Positions 38,388-50,969 of a DNA stretch of 64,000 nucleotides are shown here, piece by piece (the stretch's first letter is position 1; every line of letters starts with the position of its first letter). The position numbers and the translations under genes were made by a program. This DNA comes from Puffinus mauretanicus. Lineage: Eukaryota > Chordata > Aves > Procellariiformes > Procellariidae. The stretch spans positions 24,401 through 88,400 of the forward strand of contig JAJKFH010001051.1 in the NCBI GenBank assembly GCA_023333565.1. The letters are read 5' to 3'. The notes below the pieces were generated by a model, which saw only the letters and a program-made list of their open reading frames with translations, did no database searches and was not told the DNA's origin.

Positions 38388-41300
38388 ACAGTTTTTTAAA
38401 AATGCACAGAAAAGTACAAGGTATGCATTACACAGCCCTAGAAATTTGAGGGGAAGAACGCTGATGAGATACTTGCATTTTTTTGCACGCTAAGTAGGAG
38501 TTGAAAGCGATCCTCCTTACCCATCAGATCTATTTTCTGCTGGGTCTCTTTACGAGTTAGGGGATTTATCCTTATCTCATCCTATTGAAAGAACATCGTA
38601 CAGCATCACATATCTGATGATTAAAAAACCCACTCTATCTAACATTCATCCCACAGTTCTTTCTAGATAGTTTGTATTTTGTAAATGTCCTCTTTGTCTT
38701 ACAGGTAACATTTAATATTTTCCTAGCTAGTCAACATAACAAAGATATTAACAATTTCTAACCAGTTCTCGGAATAATCTGGGAGACAAGGAGATGTCAT
38801 TATCCGCAATTTACAGATGAGGAACAGAGTAACAGGACTAGAAATTATTGCCAGAAGCAGGAGTCAAACCACACCTTTGCTTTTAAGAGAACCCCAAGTT
38901 CACTCTGCCTCAGACAGTGCATGCAAGTCTTTCTAACCCTTACCACACACCTCCTCTGAACTCAGGCTATTGTCCAAAACAAAGGAAGTCCAAGTGGTGC
39001 TAAATCCTGAATAATTGTTCTGCCCATTGCGATGGTAATATATGAAGCCCCAGAGATGCAAAATAAGAATAAAGTTGGAGTCTCTCACAAAGAATTAATT
39101 CATTTGAGGAGCAAAGAAACAGTTTTGTGAGCCACTTGAATTTGAAGTCACCAGGCTCCAATATAACTCACTACAAGGAAGAGTAACTGCATGTGCGTAC
39201 ATTATGAACAGCAATTAAAAACACATTTCCAGTGCCTGTTAGAGCACATCTGCTTAAACACAGCCAGAATTATCTTCATGGATGTGGTTGTACACCCCTA
39301 ATCAAACTGAGGTTCATGTAACTAGACAGTTTATGTTAGAAAATTCAGAGTCTGATGTCAGTGGGTGTAATTTGTGCCCCGTATTTCATGGAGTAATGCT
39401 AAGTGGAAGGAATACCTTTTAATGTTTCTCCCAGGCTACATAGGCCTGCTTGAAACAGTAAAACAAACTCCTCTGGCCCAGGTGCCCCTCAGGATTTACA
39501 TACTGGGCTCCAGACAAAATCAGCTGAAGAGGCAAAAGGCATTGAAGAAAAGAGAACTAGGAGGTAGCATTTTATTTTCTGTGAAATTAACTTGGCAACT
39601 TGAAGACCAAAGTCCCTTTTACAGGGATAGATCAACCAGTTGCTAGTTTGAGATCTAGCAACATGAAAGGAAAGCGCATGAGCAAAGCATAGGGAAAATA
39701 TCTCCTTGCCTTTCAGCTGCTTGTGTCACTTCCCACCAGTCCTCTGCTGTGTCACTTGTCGGTCGTGCGTCTCTGCTCTGGAGTTAGGCTACCTACTGAG
39801 TGTGCAGACAAAAGAATTGCTCATAGACTTAAACTGGTATGTCAAAACTATTAGCAGCATCCAGGCATATTTTGCTTCCCTTCTGCATCTTGGTTTTATA
39901 GTTCCCATTTTAGATCACACTCTGCAAGACTTTTTGGCAAAGAGTCAAAAAGCATTATTTCAAAAAGAAAATAAGTAGCTGCTCAGAAAATGATTAAGTA
40001 ACTACTTAAAAGAAACCCTCAACAAGCAACAAACATATGCTCAGTCAAAACCTTTTCCTATCTTGAATCTTCCTAGAGAATTAATGCCAACTGAATATGC
40101 CTTGTTTTCATACCTAAATGGATCCCTTTTTAATTCAAACAATCTAAATGCGAAGCACATATTTAATGGAAGTTCTTATAAAATTTTTATACAAACAATG
40201 CCCAGTGTTTGTTATAGTCGTCTTACTATGATACAATGTTAGCAGTCCTCACTAGTTACTGTGAGTCTTCTCATATTTCATACTTTTTTTAACAGATGCA
40301 AAACTGGATTAATGAACATATTGGTATGTCAGCTTCACTAGAAGAAGAACAAACTAAATCTTATTGCTCTGTAGCCAAGCTGAAAATATGTTCAGGATGT
40401 GAGGTAAACAAAAAAAAAGAGCCCTGAATGTGTTACAGGCTGAGTCTCACTATTATTTAGCTCTAATGCATGATTTTTAAAAGCCGATGTTTGGCACTGT
40501 CACTATTCTTTCAATGCAACAAAGGCAAAGCCTGACAGAGACCCCGTCGTCCCCTGGCTGCACTGCGACCCGCACAAGCATGGATGGAGGGTCAAAAGCC
40601 ATTTTGGCTTTCACCTTGCCACCTGACTGCTTCATTTTGGGCAGCAGCCTGTCCCCAACATGGTGCATCCTGAGAATTATTGCTAGTAGGCTATTTTGCA
40701 GTACTCGAGAGTGCTAGTACTATCTGATTCATTGTACACCAGCTATGGTCAGATAAAAGTTTGGTTATATTTTTATACTATCTTGGGCTCAGTATTCAAC
40801 CAGTTGCCACTTTTGCACTAATTTGATTAAATGTGAATTGCTACAGTGACAGAAAATCCAACGTTATTGATGGATGACAGAAACTCCTTAATTGCTTACT
40901 GTAGCAAATCTACAGCTGATAAGGATGTAAATATCTATCACATTTTAAATTCAAATCATTTTAATAGTCTCAGCCAGCAGCTTTTGTGGAAAATAAAAAT
41001 GGCTTTTAAAGATATTCAATACATTAATTTGATTTGTATTTAGTTTTCAATTAGGTAAATTTGATCTTTATAATAGGGGATTTTAATAGAAACCTAGTTT
41101 ACAGAGTTGTTATATACACATTGTACACATTATGAAACAATGAAAGTTGGTAAGCCATGACTTATTATTTTGACATTATTTCCTTGGATTTTTTTTAAGA
41201 AAAAATCCATAACTTACAAGACAATATTAAATATTTATTGATAGCTCTGTTCTAAGTTATTCATGCAATACTGTGTACAATTCTTTTCTAATATATGGGT

Positions 41301-41885
41301 CTCATCAAGTGTTGACTGAACTGACAAGGCTAACTCTCCATTAATTCAGTGAATGCCATACTGAGTCTACAAAAAGCAAGATGTGTTTCTTTACAATACA
41401 GAAGGAAAAAGGATTTACACAACCTGCATTTCATGACCTTTGGGAAAAGACCAAATTTATGCATTTGCACATATACACACATATATGCACACATATGTAG
41501 CCACTCCTTACCTATTTCTCTAGACCCTTATTCTTCTGGCCCCCCTCAGAAATTACTTCTTTATTCCTAGAGATAAATGAGGTAAAGATGTTAAGGACAA
41601 AAAGATTTGTTCCCTCACAGGTTTCAGACTAATTTTTTGACTGCATCTTCTGAAGGGTACAACAATTTCTGTCTCTGCTGTCTGTGATTTAGGCTATGCC
41701 TACATTAGTGTTTTGGTTTGGAGCAGTTGTGGTTTTCAAGCAAATCTCCTGATCATCCCCCATGTTGGTTCTGGTTGCAGAAGGGTTCAGTTTCCTTTGC
41801 AAACTGAGTTTTGGGCAAAGCTCAGGGGAAATCCTATCAGTACGTAAATGCCTGATGAAAGGATGAAGTAAAGAAGATGAAGCAC
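38388..41885. other. Intergenic DNA, no gene seen
   Basis: AT-rich spacer between the first solo LTR and a CR1 tail. Short open frames (39374-39646, 39706-39978, 40487-40717) show no recognisable domain, start context or conservation cue. Confidence 0.6.
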
Positions 41886-42168
41886 ACCCTTCTCAGTGGT
41901 CCCCAGTGACAGGACAAGAAGCAATAAGCACAAATTGAAATCACACTTGAACATATGAAGGAATTTTTTTTGCCGTGATGATAATCAGACACTGCATCAG
42001 GTTGCCCAGAGAAGGGTGTGAACTTTCCATCCTTGGAGATATTCAACACCTGACTGAACACAGCTCTGAGCAACCTGTAGTAGGTAACCCTGCTCTGAGC
42101 AAGGGGGTTAGACTATGTGATCTTCAGAGGTGCCGCCCAACGTCAGCTATTCTGCGAGTCTGTGATCT
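41886..42168 (+). mobile_element. CR1 LINE 3' fragment, sense orientation
   Basis: This is a CR1 3' tail of about 280 bp. It begins at the block CTTCTCAGTGGTCCCCAGTG (about 41888) and continues through AGGTTGCCCAGAGAAGG (about 41999). The rest is CCATCCTTGGAGATATTCAA, then CTCTGAGCAACCTG, and it ends TATTCTGCGAGTCTGTGATC, a mutated form of the CR1 terminal ATTCTATGATTCTATGAT repeat. The 5' end is truncated, as usual for CR1. It is non-coding and inactive. Confidence 0.85.
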
Positions 42169-45100
42169 TGGTGTGGAAAAGGTACTTCAGGCTTCCTCTC
42201 CTGGCTCTGGAGTTGAGATGACATCCTTTTATGCTCAAGGGGTCCGATACTTTAATGACTATTTCATCATGAGAGGACATATCAAATCTATCTTCACTTT
42301 CAAATGCTGCTCTAGTATTGCAAATGTGGAAGAAAATACATCTCTGCCTGTACCTTACTCACAATAAATTGAAATTGCTCATCAACTTTTCATTCCAAAA
42401 TGTCCCAGTAACAGCCATTTTCTGACTCAGAGCATTACTTTTTAGCTACAAGCTGTGAAACTTTTTTAGTTCTTGGTTACATCTCTGTGTTTACATTCTC
42501 CCTGTGATCTGTTGAGACTTACAAATGCTTCCCTGCTCATCCATCTCTGAGGAGCTGAAGGTGAGCGCTGGCAGAGCTGCCTCGGTTTGGGCAGCTGCCA
42601 AGGTGGAGGGAGACCCGAGAGATGCTGTCCCTGCAGAAACAGAATAGGCTGCAGCCATTTGAAACGCAGCCGGTCGCAGTGGGGGTAACAGCCTGAATAC
42701 TGGAGCACAGGCTGCTGCAGAGTTCAGACCTTTATGAAGCCTTTCTGTAAAGTGTAATATTTCTTGATGGATTTTAAAGGCACCATGTAGGAAATAAGTT
42801 ATAGGACTATACTGACGAGTTGAGAGCCTGAAAGGTGCCCCACCGTTCCTTGAAAAACAAACCAGCACCTCAGGGAGCCAAACTCAAACATTGCTTCTAG
42901 AGGCTGAGTGACTGTGGCTTGGCAGAGGGCTCCTAAAATTAATTTACATTAATTTCAGAGATTTCTAGGTTAAAGACGGTTAACACATGATTTTTCCTCA
43001 GAAATACTCACATTTTAGGAAATGCCCTGTCCCAAGACCAGACTGTTTCTTTTAAATCTGCTACCTGTGCCTCAGGCAGTGCCATATTCTCCATTTTGCT
43101 AGCGACTTTCAGCTCTCAGGTGGAAACCATTCTTGAGGGCACATTTGAAAAGCAAAACACCATTCCCAGAAGTGCAGCTGATGGAAATATGCAGTAAAGG
43201 CATCAGCAAGCTGTGCGTTGCCTCGCAGATGCAAAGTAGTCACTCTTTTATGGACCAAGTCTGCACTCGGGCTCTGTCACACACACAGCGGTGCAAGCCC
43301 GTGGGGGAGGGCTACCTCAGTAACACTGACGCAACATGGACACGGCCGCAGCTACAAGTCACTGCAGTGGGGTCAGGGCGCGAATCTGCAGTGTCAGCAG
43401 CTCTGTGCTAACTTAATCTCACCCTTTGGTGAAGTCAAAGGAATGTCCTCCTCCATGCAAAACGGGAGACTATCTCTCACCATAGAGTAGGAGCGTGCCC
43501 AAAGACATCACTGAGACAGTGCCAATTCACATCCAGTGTCCACTCACGACAAGACGTTTGCGTGCTTTTTTCCCACATTGCTGCTTGCACTGCAGAGGCA
43601 GACAGCCCGGGGTGTCCTGCTTGTTTCCTTCACCTCGTCCATTTGTATGAGTCCATGTGGGCATGCTGTACCAGCTGAACCAAAACAGCACTTTCTAATA
43701 TTTTAGTTACATACAGCTTCACAGGAAAATACTCTGTGATAGCTTAAGCCAGGTCTTTGCCACCAGCATGCCTCAGTAATGTATGGAGTCCCAGGAAAAT
43801 GTATAAAAAGGAATTGGGGACGGGCATATCAGTGTGTCTGTTTCTGTAATTCACATCTAAACGCATGTATGGTGTTGCTATAAAATAATTAATATCAAAT
43901 CAAATTTAATCGTTGTTGATGACTGTCATATTAACAAGTAGTGTTACCTGTTGCATACTTAGCAGCATTTTCTAAAAAGCTCAGCGTGCTTTGCTGAAAA
44001 AAAAGGTAATCAAGTACATCAAAAACAAAGTTGGCTACTTTAAAAGAAAAAAGGAAAGAAAAAAGGTCTTTCTTGGGTATTGAAGTAAATTTCTTTGAAA
44101 ATCTAACCAGGAACACTCTGAAAATCTGACTCTTACTATAAAAAGGGCTGCATGATCTTATTCTAGTATGGTGAATTTATGTATTTAAGTTAGAACAAGA
44201 AAGGATATATGCCTACACTGGGATCCTAAGTGAGACTCTGGTGACTTTGACACATATTTGTTTGTATAATATATTACTCAGGTCTCCATTTTTTATAATA
44301 GAGGTTCATTTTTCACTGCAGTAACAATGGCTGTTTGATGTCACTGTTTTTCAACATTGATGTGCTTTATAAGAAAAGAAATATATGCTGTTGGGAGCAG
44401 CATTGATTTAATGGAGGAAAGTTGATTAAAGGACAAAAAATGACTCAAAGTGTTGGCAATAGATAGACTTGTGGGATCCAGTGGGGAGTTTTCTGGGCAA
44501 AAGTGAATTGCTAATGAATATTTTAAAGTAAAATGTGGCTGCTTTAAAGTTGATGAAATCATAAATAAACCAACAAAATAGAATGACCTTCTTTAATACT
44601 AAGATTGAAAAACTATAGCAGGCAACAGGCAGGAGATTGCTTTCAGGACAGTACTGGAAGGAGACAGTGGGAAGGTAGTGAGTTACTAGCATTCCTGGTG
44701 GCCAAGATGCTGCTTCCCTTGGGCTTGGTCCACAGGCAAAGGGAAATTTCCACTGACTGCAACAGACTGTGCATCAGGTCCCCTTTTAACAAGCTATTGG
44801 ATTTTTTAATTCACCATATGGCTTTTAATAACCAGATCACTACTAATAAAGCTCAGAAATTATATTAGGAATTCAACCGCGAAATTAGATGCAACCAGCA
44901 AAGTCAGAAGTAGAACAACAATTGACAAAATACTGGTAAATTTAAATCTCGGAGAATCTTGTGATACCTTTATACACTGCCAAGAGCACAGGATCTTCAT
45001 TTCTTTTTATTAAATGCTTCTTGTGGTAAACAATTAAACAGCACCAGCAATTCCTTTACTCCAGCTGTCATTCTGATGACATGAATGCTTGGGCAACGGA

Positions 45101-47456
45101 CATCTAATTTCAGTGCCATCCAACTGTAAATAAATTGTGAAGCCTTTGTGCCGGTGTGGTAATACATAGTCATCTCTATGCAGGCACATATGCAGATTGT
45201 GCGAGTCTTGCCCCTTTAAAACCAATATGGTTTGAGCCAGGCAAAGAAGAGCTTGGGAAAAAATAGCTTGTGAGAAATTTGAAATGATTTTTCAGTGTTT
45301 CTTTTTGGGGCAGTAATAACAGCTTAGAGTTCTGACTGTCAGAGTGAGAATAATAAAGCTGATTCCCAGCATTCAGGCTTTTTGTTTGCTGCCTTTTTTC
45401 CCCCATTTCACTCAGCTTGAACAAGGAAAACAGATTGGGCAACTTTGTCATGTACAAATGCAAAACTAGAGGTACAAGTAAAAATTTTCTTTATTAATTT
45501 CTAATGTCCATTCAAGGTTGCCTATTAATTTTGCATGGAGAATTATTGAAACTTCCACTACCTTTGTTCCTTACTCAGGCATTAATATTCTGTCAGTCAG
45601 AATTACAGGTTTTGAAACAAATGTTTGATTTCTATCATGCGTGATTGTTACAGCTACAACTTTGTAGTTTCTTCTCATGTCCAAATAGTTGCCTGCCTAA
45701 GAGATTCTGGCGGTTTTGGAATTACCTTCCCCCAGCAGTCTAGAATTCATATTTAAAAACCCAAATAAATAAAAGTCTAAGTAATGAAAGGATATTTACC
45801 GGAGGTGAATTGGTCAAATTCAGATTCTGTGTCCCTATTAGAGATATTACATGTGCATTTTTTGATATCTGTTGTCCTTATATACACTTGGAAACCATGC
45901 GTTGGTTAGGCCGAGAAAGTGTGATATTCATTGACATTCATTTCATTAGCAATGTAAATCACTTTAGATGACATATTTTGGCAGTGTCTCTTGAAAAATG
46001 CTGCTGATTAGCTGAGAAAGAAGCAAGCACTGTAGACTCACTGTAGACTACCAAATTTTTAGGCTGTCCTTCACAGTATTCACCTTGACGGCACTCCGTG
46101 GTACGATACATGTGATGAGTTAGGTGCCTACAAATAGGGTTATTACTGATTAGGGTGAGGCCTGACCCAGAAACAAAATTTCTAGGAGAAAAGAGAGCCA
46201 AGAGAGCCAAAGCTCTCCTCAGAGGAAGCGATGCTGAGCCATGTACTTCTTTCTAAGCCAAAGAGAAGCATTTTCCTCCATTCAGGATTCAGAGCTGAGA
46301 ATTGGTGCCTAAGCAAAGCCAGGCCTTTATTTTTGGCTGAAATTTCTGGATTTTTGCCAGATAAATGAATAAAAAATCATCTAGGATATAAAGGACTACA
46401 GCTCAAATACCCGCTCTTTAACTGGGCAGTGATGTGACAGAGATGTCCTGAGCACCTCCGTCACCAGGGTATTGCATGGGGAGTTTTTATTAACACTTCC
46501 AGTTGAAACTGGTCCAGTGTGTTTATCTCACAGCCTGCTGGATAAGACATTTTCCAAGGAGGTGCACAGTCTGGATTAAAATTTCTGTTCAAAGCAAGTG
46601 CAGAGCCTTCCCATATCCCAGGTGTGCAACCACATTGCAGACCTCTCAGGGCTTTAGTGTGAATTAGATACACAGCCCAGCTGTTTGGTCACAGTTCATA
46701 TTGGGTACAGGCTTTCCCATCACCAGGAATTCATTCATTCATGGCAGAAGTATGTAGGTGAAGGAGAAGAGTCTAGAAACTGTAGGCACCTGTTTAATAG
46801 CTGATGGGCTCACGGTTTAATAGCAGGGCTGCTGGGAATACCATCACCTTCTGTGTTTAGGACCTGGGCACCTACAGTCCTCCGGGGGATCCAATTGCAT
46901 CTTCTTCAATCACAGCTCAAAAGTCAGAATGAATTTTAACACATTCTTTTTCTTCTGCATAAATCATTGTCAGTTCATTACTGTCATTCATTTTATCCCT
47001 GTACTTCTTTGTATGGTCTCTAATCAGCCATTGTCCATCTACATGTGGAGCAATATCTCTTAGTGGATGCCAGGCTCTTCAATACTGATTTTTTTTTAGT
47101 TTTCCATTTTACGTGTCCCATTTTCTGTGGCAAAAATGTATTTTAATGTGCCAATGCTGCAAATACTTGATCCAAAGTGACAGTCGACAAAAACCAGGCA
47201 ATTTTTCTGATTTGAAGGCTTCAATTAAGTGCATTAAAGTTAAATTATTACTTCATCAGGCATTCAGAGATGTTGCTCTCTTTGGCTATGTAACATAATA
47301 TGCTTGAACTCTATTTTTTATTATCACATAACTGAGCCAACTGTTGCTGGTTGCTTTTGATTCAGGACAATTTACAGATTTCAATGATGGAAAAGCTATA
47401 TCCTCACTGTTTGGCTTTTTTTTTCTATTTTCTACTAGTCCCTGATAATTTCCTGC
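42169..47456. other. Intergenic DNA with a short CpG-richer patch, no gene seen
   Basis: AT-rich spacer between the CR1 tail and the second solo LTR. A locally GC- and CpG-richer patch lies at about 43255-43390. Another GC-richer patch is at about 42540-42720. Open frames there (42491-42868 on -, 43133-43411 on +) lack domains. No repeat family was recognised. Confidence 0.55.
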
Positions 47457-48018
47457 TATCATGGTTTAACCCCAGCCAGCAACTAAACCCCACGCAGCCG
47501 CTTACTCATCCCCCACTCCAGTAGGATGGGGGAGAGAATCAGGAGGGCACAAGTAGGAAAACTCATGAGTTGAGATAAAACCAGTTTAATAATCGAAATA
47601 AACCGAAGTAGAACAGTAATAATAACAATGATAACAACAACAATAATAGAATATACGAAGCAGGTGATGCACAATGCAACTGCTCACCACCCGCCGACCG
47701 ACGCCCTATGTGTCCCAAACCGCGAAAGCCGCCCTTTCCCGGACCACGCCTCCTAATTATATACTGAACATGACGTCACATGGTATGGAGTACCCCATTG
47801 GCCAGCTGGGTCAGCCACCCTGGCTATGCTCCCCCGCCTCCCCCACAGCTTCCCATGCACCTGGCAGAGCATGGGAAGCTAAAAAGTTCCTGGTGCAAGC
47901 CCACTCGGCAATAACTAAACCATCAATGGGCCATCAGTGTTCCTCTCATATCAAACCCAAAACAGCAGCCCCAGCTACTGGGAAGAAAGTTAACTTTGTC
48001 CCAGCCTGAACCAGGACA
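47457..48018 (-). mobile_element. Solo LTR of the same endogenous retrovirus family (copy 2), with intact target-site duplication
   Basis: This 562-bp solo LTR lies on the - strand. It starts TGTCCTGGTTCAGGCTGG (48018 downward) and ends GGTTAAACCATGATA at 47457, where the terminal CA has mutated to TA. The plus-strand flanks CCTGC (47452-47456) and CCTGC (48019-48023) are an exact 5-bp target duplication that fixes both ends. It carries a perfect TGACGTCA cAMP-response element (47771-47778), a TATATAA box 7 bp downstream on the - strand (plus-strand 47757-47763), and an ATTAAA signal near 47587. The open frame 47674-48009 is a by-product of the LTR. No internal viral sequence is present. Confidence 0.92.
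47771..47778 (-). promoter_or_regulatory. Perfect CRE (TGACGTCA) in the LTR promoter, just upstream of its TATA box
   Basis: TGACGTCA is the full palindromic CREB/ATF site. It lies immediately upstream of TATATAA on the - strand. The equivalent place in copy 1 reads TGACATCA and in copy 3 GGCGTCAT, so only this copy keeps the perfect site. It is a promoter element of the LTR; present activity is unknown. Confidence 0.6.
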
Positions 48019-49899
48019 CCTGCTCATTTACAATTTGCTGGATTTTTGCATCACTGCCTTTTTTTTTGGGTCAGGTTTTGTGTGTCCTGCATGAGCATGC
48101 TTTGCATGGAAAGTTTTCTAAGTTTCAATAGCTCTAAATATCCAGTGTTAAAGATTGATTGCTGTGTGTTATCATAGTATTTACATTTGATAACCCTGAA
48201 ACTATAAAAGTCAATGTTGTCTTTAAGATGTATATATTTCAAATTCATATACAGAAAAATAACTTGTCTCTCATTAGTTGTTATTTTGCTGAATGCTGCT
48301 GGATGAAAGTGTTTCTTTCAATTACACTCATTTAACTAGTGCTCAAAATAAGGCAAACGGCAGGAGAAAAGAAAGAGCATACCTTTAATTTCTTTCCTTG
48401 ACTGGTTTGGTGGTTTCTTTTCACCACAGTCCAACCTACTTAAAGCACGTGTTTCAATCTTCTGGCAGCTAATAATACGGCATTAAAAGCCGTGAGCTGA
48501 ATCAGTGAAATGATTCTTTATAGTAGGGAATGTTGCTGTTTGTTGCGATAAAATCATACCTACAGAGCAGCGCGTCCTGCAAGGCATTTCACGCAGCAAA
48601 CTGAAACGTAAGCAATGCCTGTTACTGCATCAGATTTGGAGACTTGCTCCAGATGAGCATCTAAGAGTATGCTGCATAATGCCTTCATCAGTTTGAAGCA
48701 CCAGTTCCCAAGCGGTGAGACACACTTCACCGATAATGTGTCCCGACATAAAGCACAGTTCAGTTAGGCTTATTAGCTTGGGTCTTATAACGGTGCTGAA
48801 GCTGCTGAGGTTGGAGCGAGGGTGGCCTTGCTTGCTTGAGGTAACTTTGTGGGTGTGAGGACATGACTGCAATGCTACGTAAGACCACCCAGCACCCAGA
48901 AGTTCTGAATGAATGACCTTCAAGTGGGCTGGCATAGGCAGCAGTGCACAGGGAGACAGAAGCGTGCACGCTGCCTTGGCACCCCGGGCTGGCCAGGACC
49001 CAGAGTGCAGGGAAGGGGTGTCAGCTGTACTGACAGGGTGCGTGGGCTCGGGCTGGGAAATCTGTGTGTTAGCCACGGGTGGTCATTTGCACAGTACAAC
49101 TAGCAAGTGTATGGCCATCTCATGAGTTTGCAGTGCTCAGTTTATTGGCCTCCACTTCCCAGAGTTTCTGGGGACCGTAGCCCACGGGCTGTGCTAAATG
49201 TCAGTAATGAGACCCTAAATTCTTTAAGGATAAGCTCTGTTGAAGATGAAATAGTGGTCTGACACACTCTGTTTTTCTTGCTCCATTATACATGTGAGCA
49301 GTATCTATCTTTCAGGGACATTTTCTAAGTTTTGAGGAAAACTTAGCACTCCTCCTACAATGGTTAATCGTGTTGATTCTTAAAAACATGTTCTAATTCA
49401 CATCTGTTTTCTGCAGCCCTGATTTTTGTCTTACTTTTCCTGTATAAACATATATCAATTTTTCACTCTCAGATATCTGTAGCTATTTTTCTTCAGATTT
49501 TTTCCACCATCTTGATAGAACAATTTGTTCTAGAGAAAGAACATACCGTCATGTATATATGCAAGTCATTTGAATAAAACAGCATATTCTTACTGATAGT
49601 ATTTATGACTCATTTTATCCAGTTCTTCCTGATGTTTTATAAAAAGCTCTTCTATTCATGACACGTCCACAGAAAATGGCCATGTGTATGTATAAAGCTT
49701 TGCAAGATTTTATTGAAATGTCTATTTCTTCATCTTACTTACAAAATCTTCCATCGTTATATCAGAGAAAAAACATAACAGATTTAGATGGCCAGTATTT
49801 ACTAGAAAACAAAAGTAGCCAATAAAGTGACCTTTTTTTTTTTTATGATGATGAAGTTTCCTTTGCATTTCCTTGATCTTTCCTTGATTCTTTTTCCAG
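48019..49899. other. Intergenic DNA, no gene seen
   Basis: AT-rich spacer with a GC-richer patch at about 48900-49090. Overlapping short frames in several phases there suggest composition and not coding. A T-run is at 49832-49844. No repeat family was recognised. Confidence 0.55.
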
Positions 49900-49901
49900 A
49901 A

Positions 49902-50969
49902 TGTGATGGGTGTGCTCAACCCCTTGACCAGACTGGTGGTGGTTTGGTACAGGCTCCGGAAGAGGTAAAGGCCTGAGCTGTAGCCAGGCTGTGAACTTCT
50001 CTAGTTTCAATCTGTTCTCGGAGATCCCACAAAGGAGCTGAGTGGCACATATGAGCATCGACACATATGAGCTTGGAACACCGATCATGCCATTGACACA
50101 GGAAGAGTGGGTGACTTTTCCAAGACTCATTTATCAAGGAACAAAGTATGTTGTGGGTACAAGGAGTCTCATGCATGCTTTTTCCATCACATGTAATTTG
50201 ACTATAAGCCAACCACTTTATCCCATAAATATGACAGCCTAAGTGAGCCTTCTTTGACGTCTCCCTGCTAGGCAGCGTGGCTGCATGGCGGTGATGTCTC
50301 CTTGAGCTGGGACACCTCTCAAGTTGGCTCCTTGAGGCAGAGAGACATTTTACCAATGGCCGAGCTTTGGTACGCAACCGATATTGCACATAACCTTGTA
50401 GTATGGTAACTTTGATTTTGCCTTGGTAAATTTGATTGTGTGCTGAACTGATGTTACTGAAACAATACATAAATTTTGCATATATAATCCTTTAGACATA
50501 AACCGTTGACCAAGTCTGAGACTAGTTTGGACCTAGCCGCATCTAGACTCCAACAGGAGTTTAGAAAGCAAAGGGGTCCACTCTGAACCTCGTGACTCAA
50601 CGAGAAGGTCTTCCTTACTCTTTGTATTTCTTCCATTGGACATAAACTGTTGTCCAAGTCTGAGACTCAGATTGGATTTAGCTGCACCTAAGCTGCATGA
50701 GGAGTTTAGAAAGCAAGGAGGTCCAGTCTGAACCTCGTGACTCAACAGGAGGGTCCTCCTTATTGTGTCGGTTTTGTGTCCCTGGTCTCTCTGTGAATCA
50801 TTCCAGCTTGAGTGTAACTCAATTTTGCTTTGTATGTTTCTTCCATGCAGTAATTAATAGAATGAACTTTGTCATCAAACTTCGTTGCACTTTTACATCA
50901 TCAAATTAAAACCACTTTTGCTAATACCTTTGACGGTGATTCTTTAATCTAAATCACTCATCTGCAACA
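49902..50969 (+). mobile_element. LTR-like element (class II/ERVK-like) with duplicated U5
   Basis: The right half has LTR architecture on the + strand. A TATATAATCC box lies at about 50481. A degenerate polyadenylation signal CATAAA follows at 50497, next to the R/U5-like block CAAGTCTGAGACTAG. It ends GTGATTCTTTAATCTAAATC then ACTCATCTGCAACA at 50969, which resembles class II avian LTR ends that I recall. The block after the TATA box is present twice with a 144-bp period. The left end is placed provisionally at TGTGATGGG (49902). No target duplication was found (CCAGAA against CTGAAT), so the 5' boundary and the nature of 49902-50440 are uncertain. Open frames here (for example 49916-50470 on -) have no retroviral or other domain. 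Confidence 0.5.
50495..50770 (+). repeat. Two tandem copies of a 144-bp unit
   Basis: Unit 1 starts GACATAAACCGTTGACCAAG at 50495 and unit 2 starts GACATAAACTGTTGTCCAAG at 50639. Shared landmarks repeat in order: GTCTGAGACT, AGGAGTTTAGAAAGCAA, CTGAACCTCGTGACTCAAC and a CTTCCTTA/CTCCTTA block. The copies differ at scattered bases and small indels. After unit 2 an extra stretch of about 60 bp is followed by TTTGTATGTTTCTTCCATG. That resembles the end of unit 1 (TTTGTATTTCTTCCATTG), so unit 1 lacks a piece present after unit 2. Confidence 0.85.

Noticed and set aside
42491..42868. 125-codon - strand open frame in a GC-richer patch
   Set aside because: No domain, signal peptide or splice context was recognised; the length is within chance for this composition.
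47674..48009. 111-codon open frame on the + strand
   Set aside because: It falls wholly inside the antisense solo LTR fixed by an exact target duplication.
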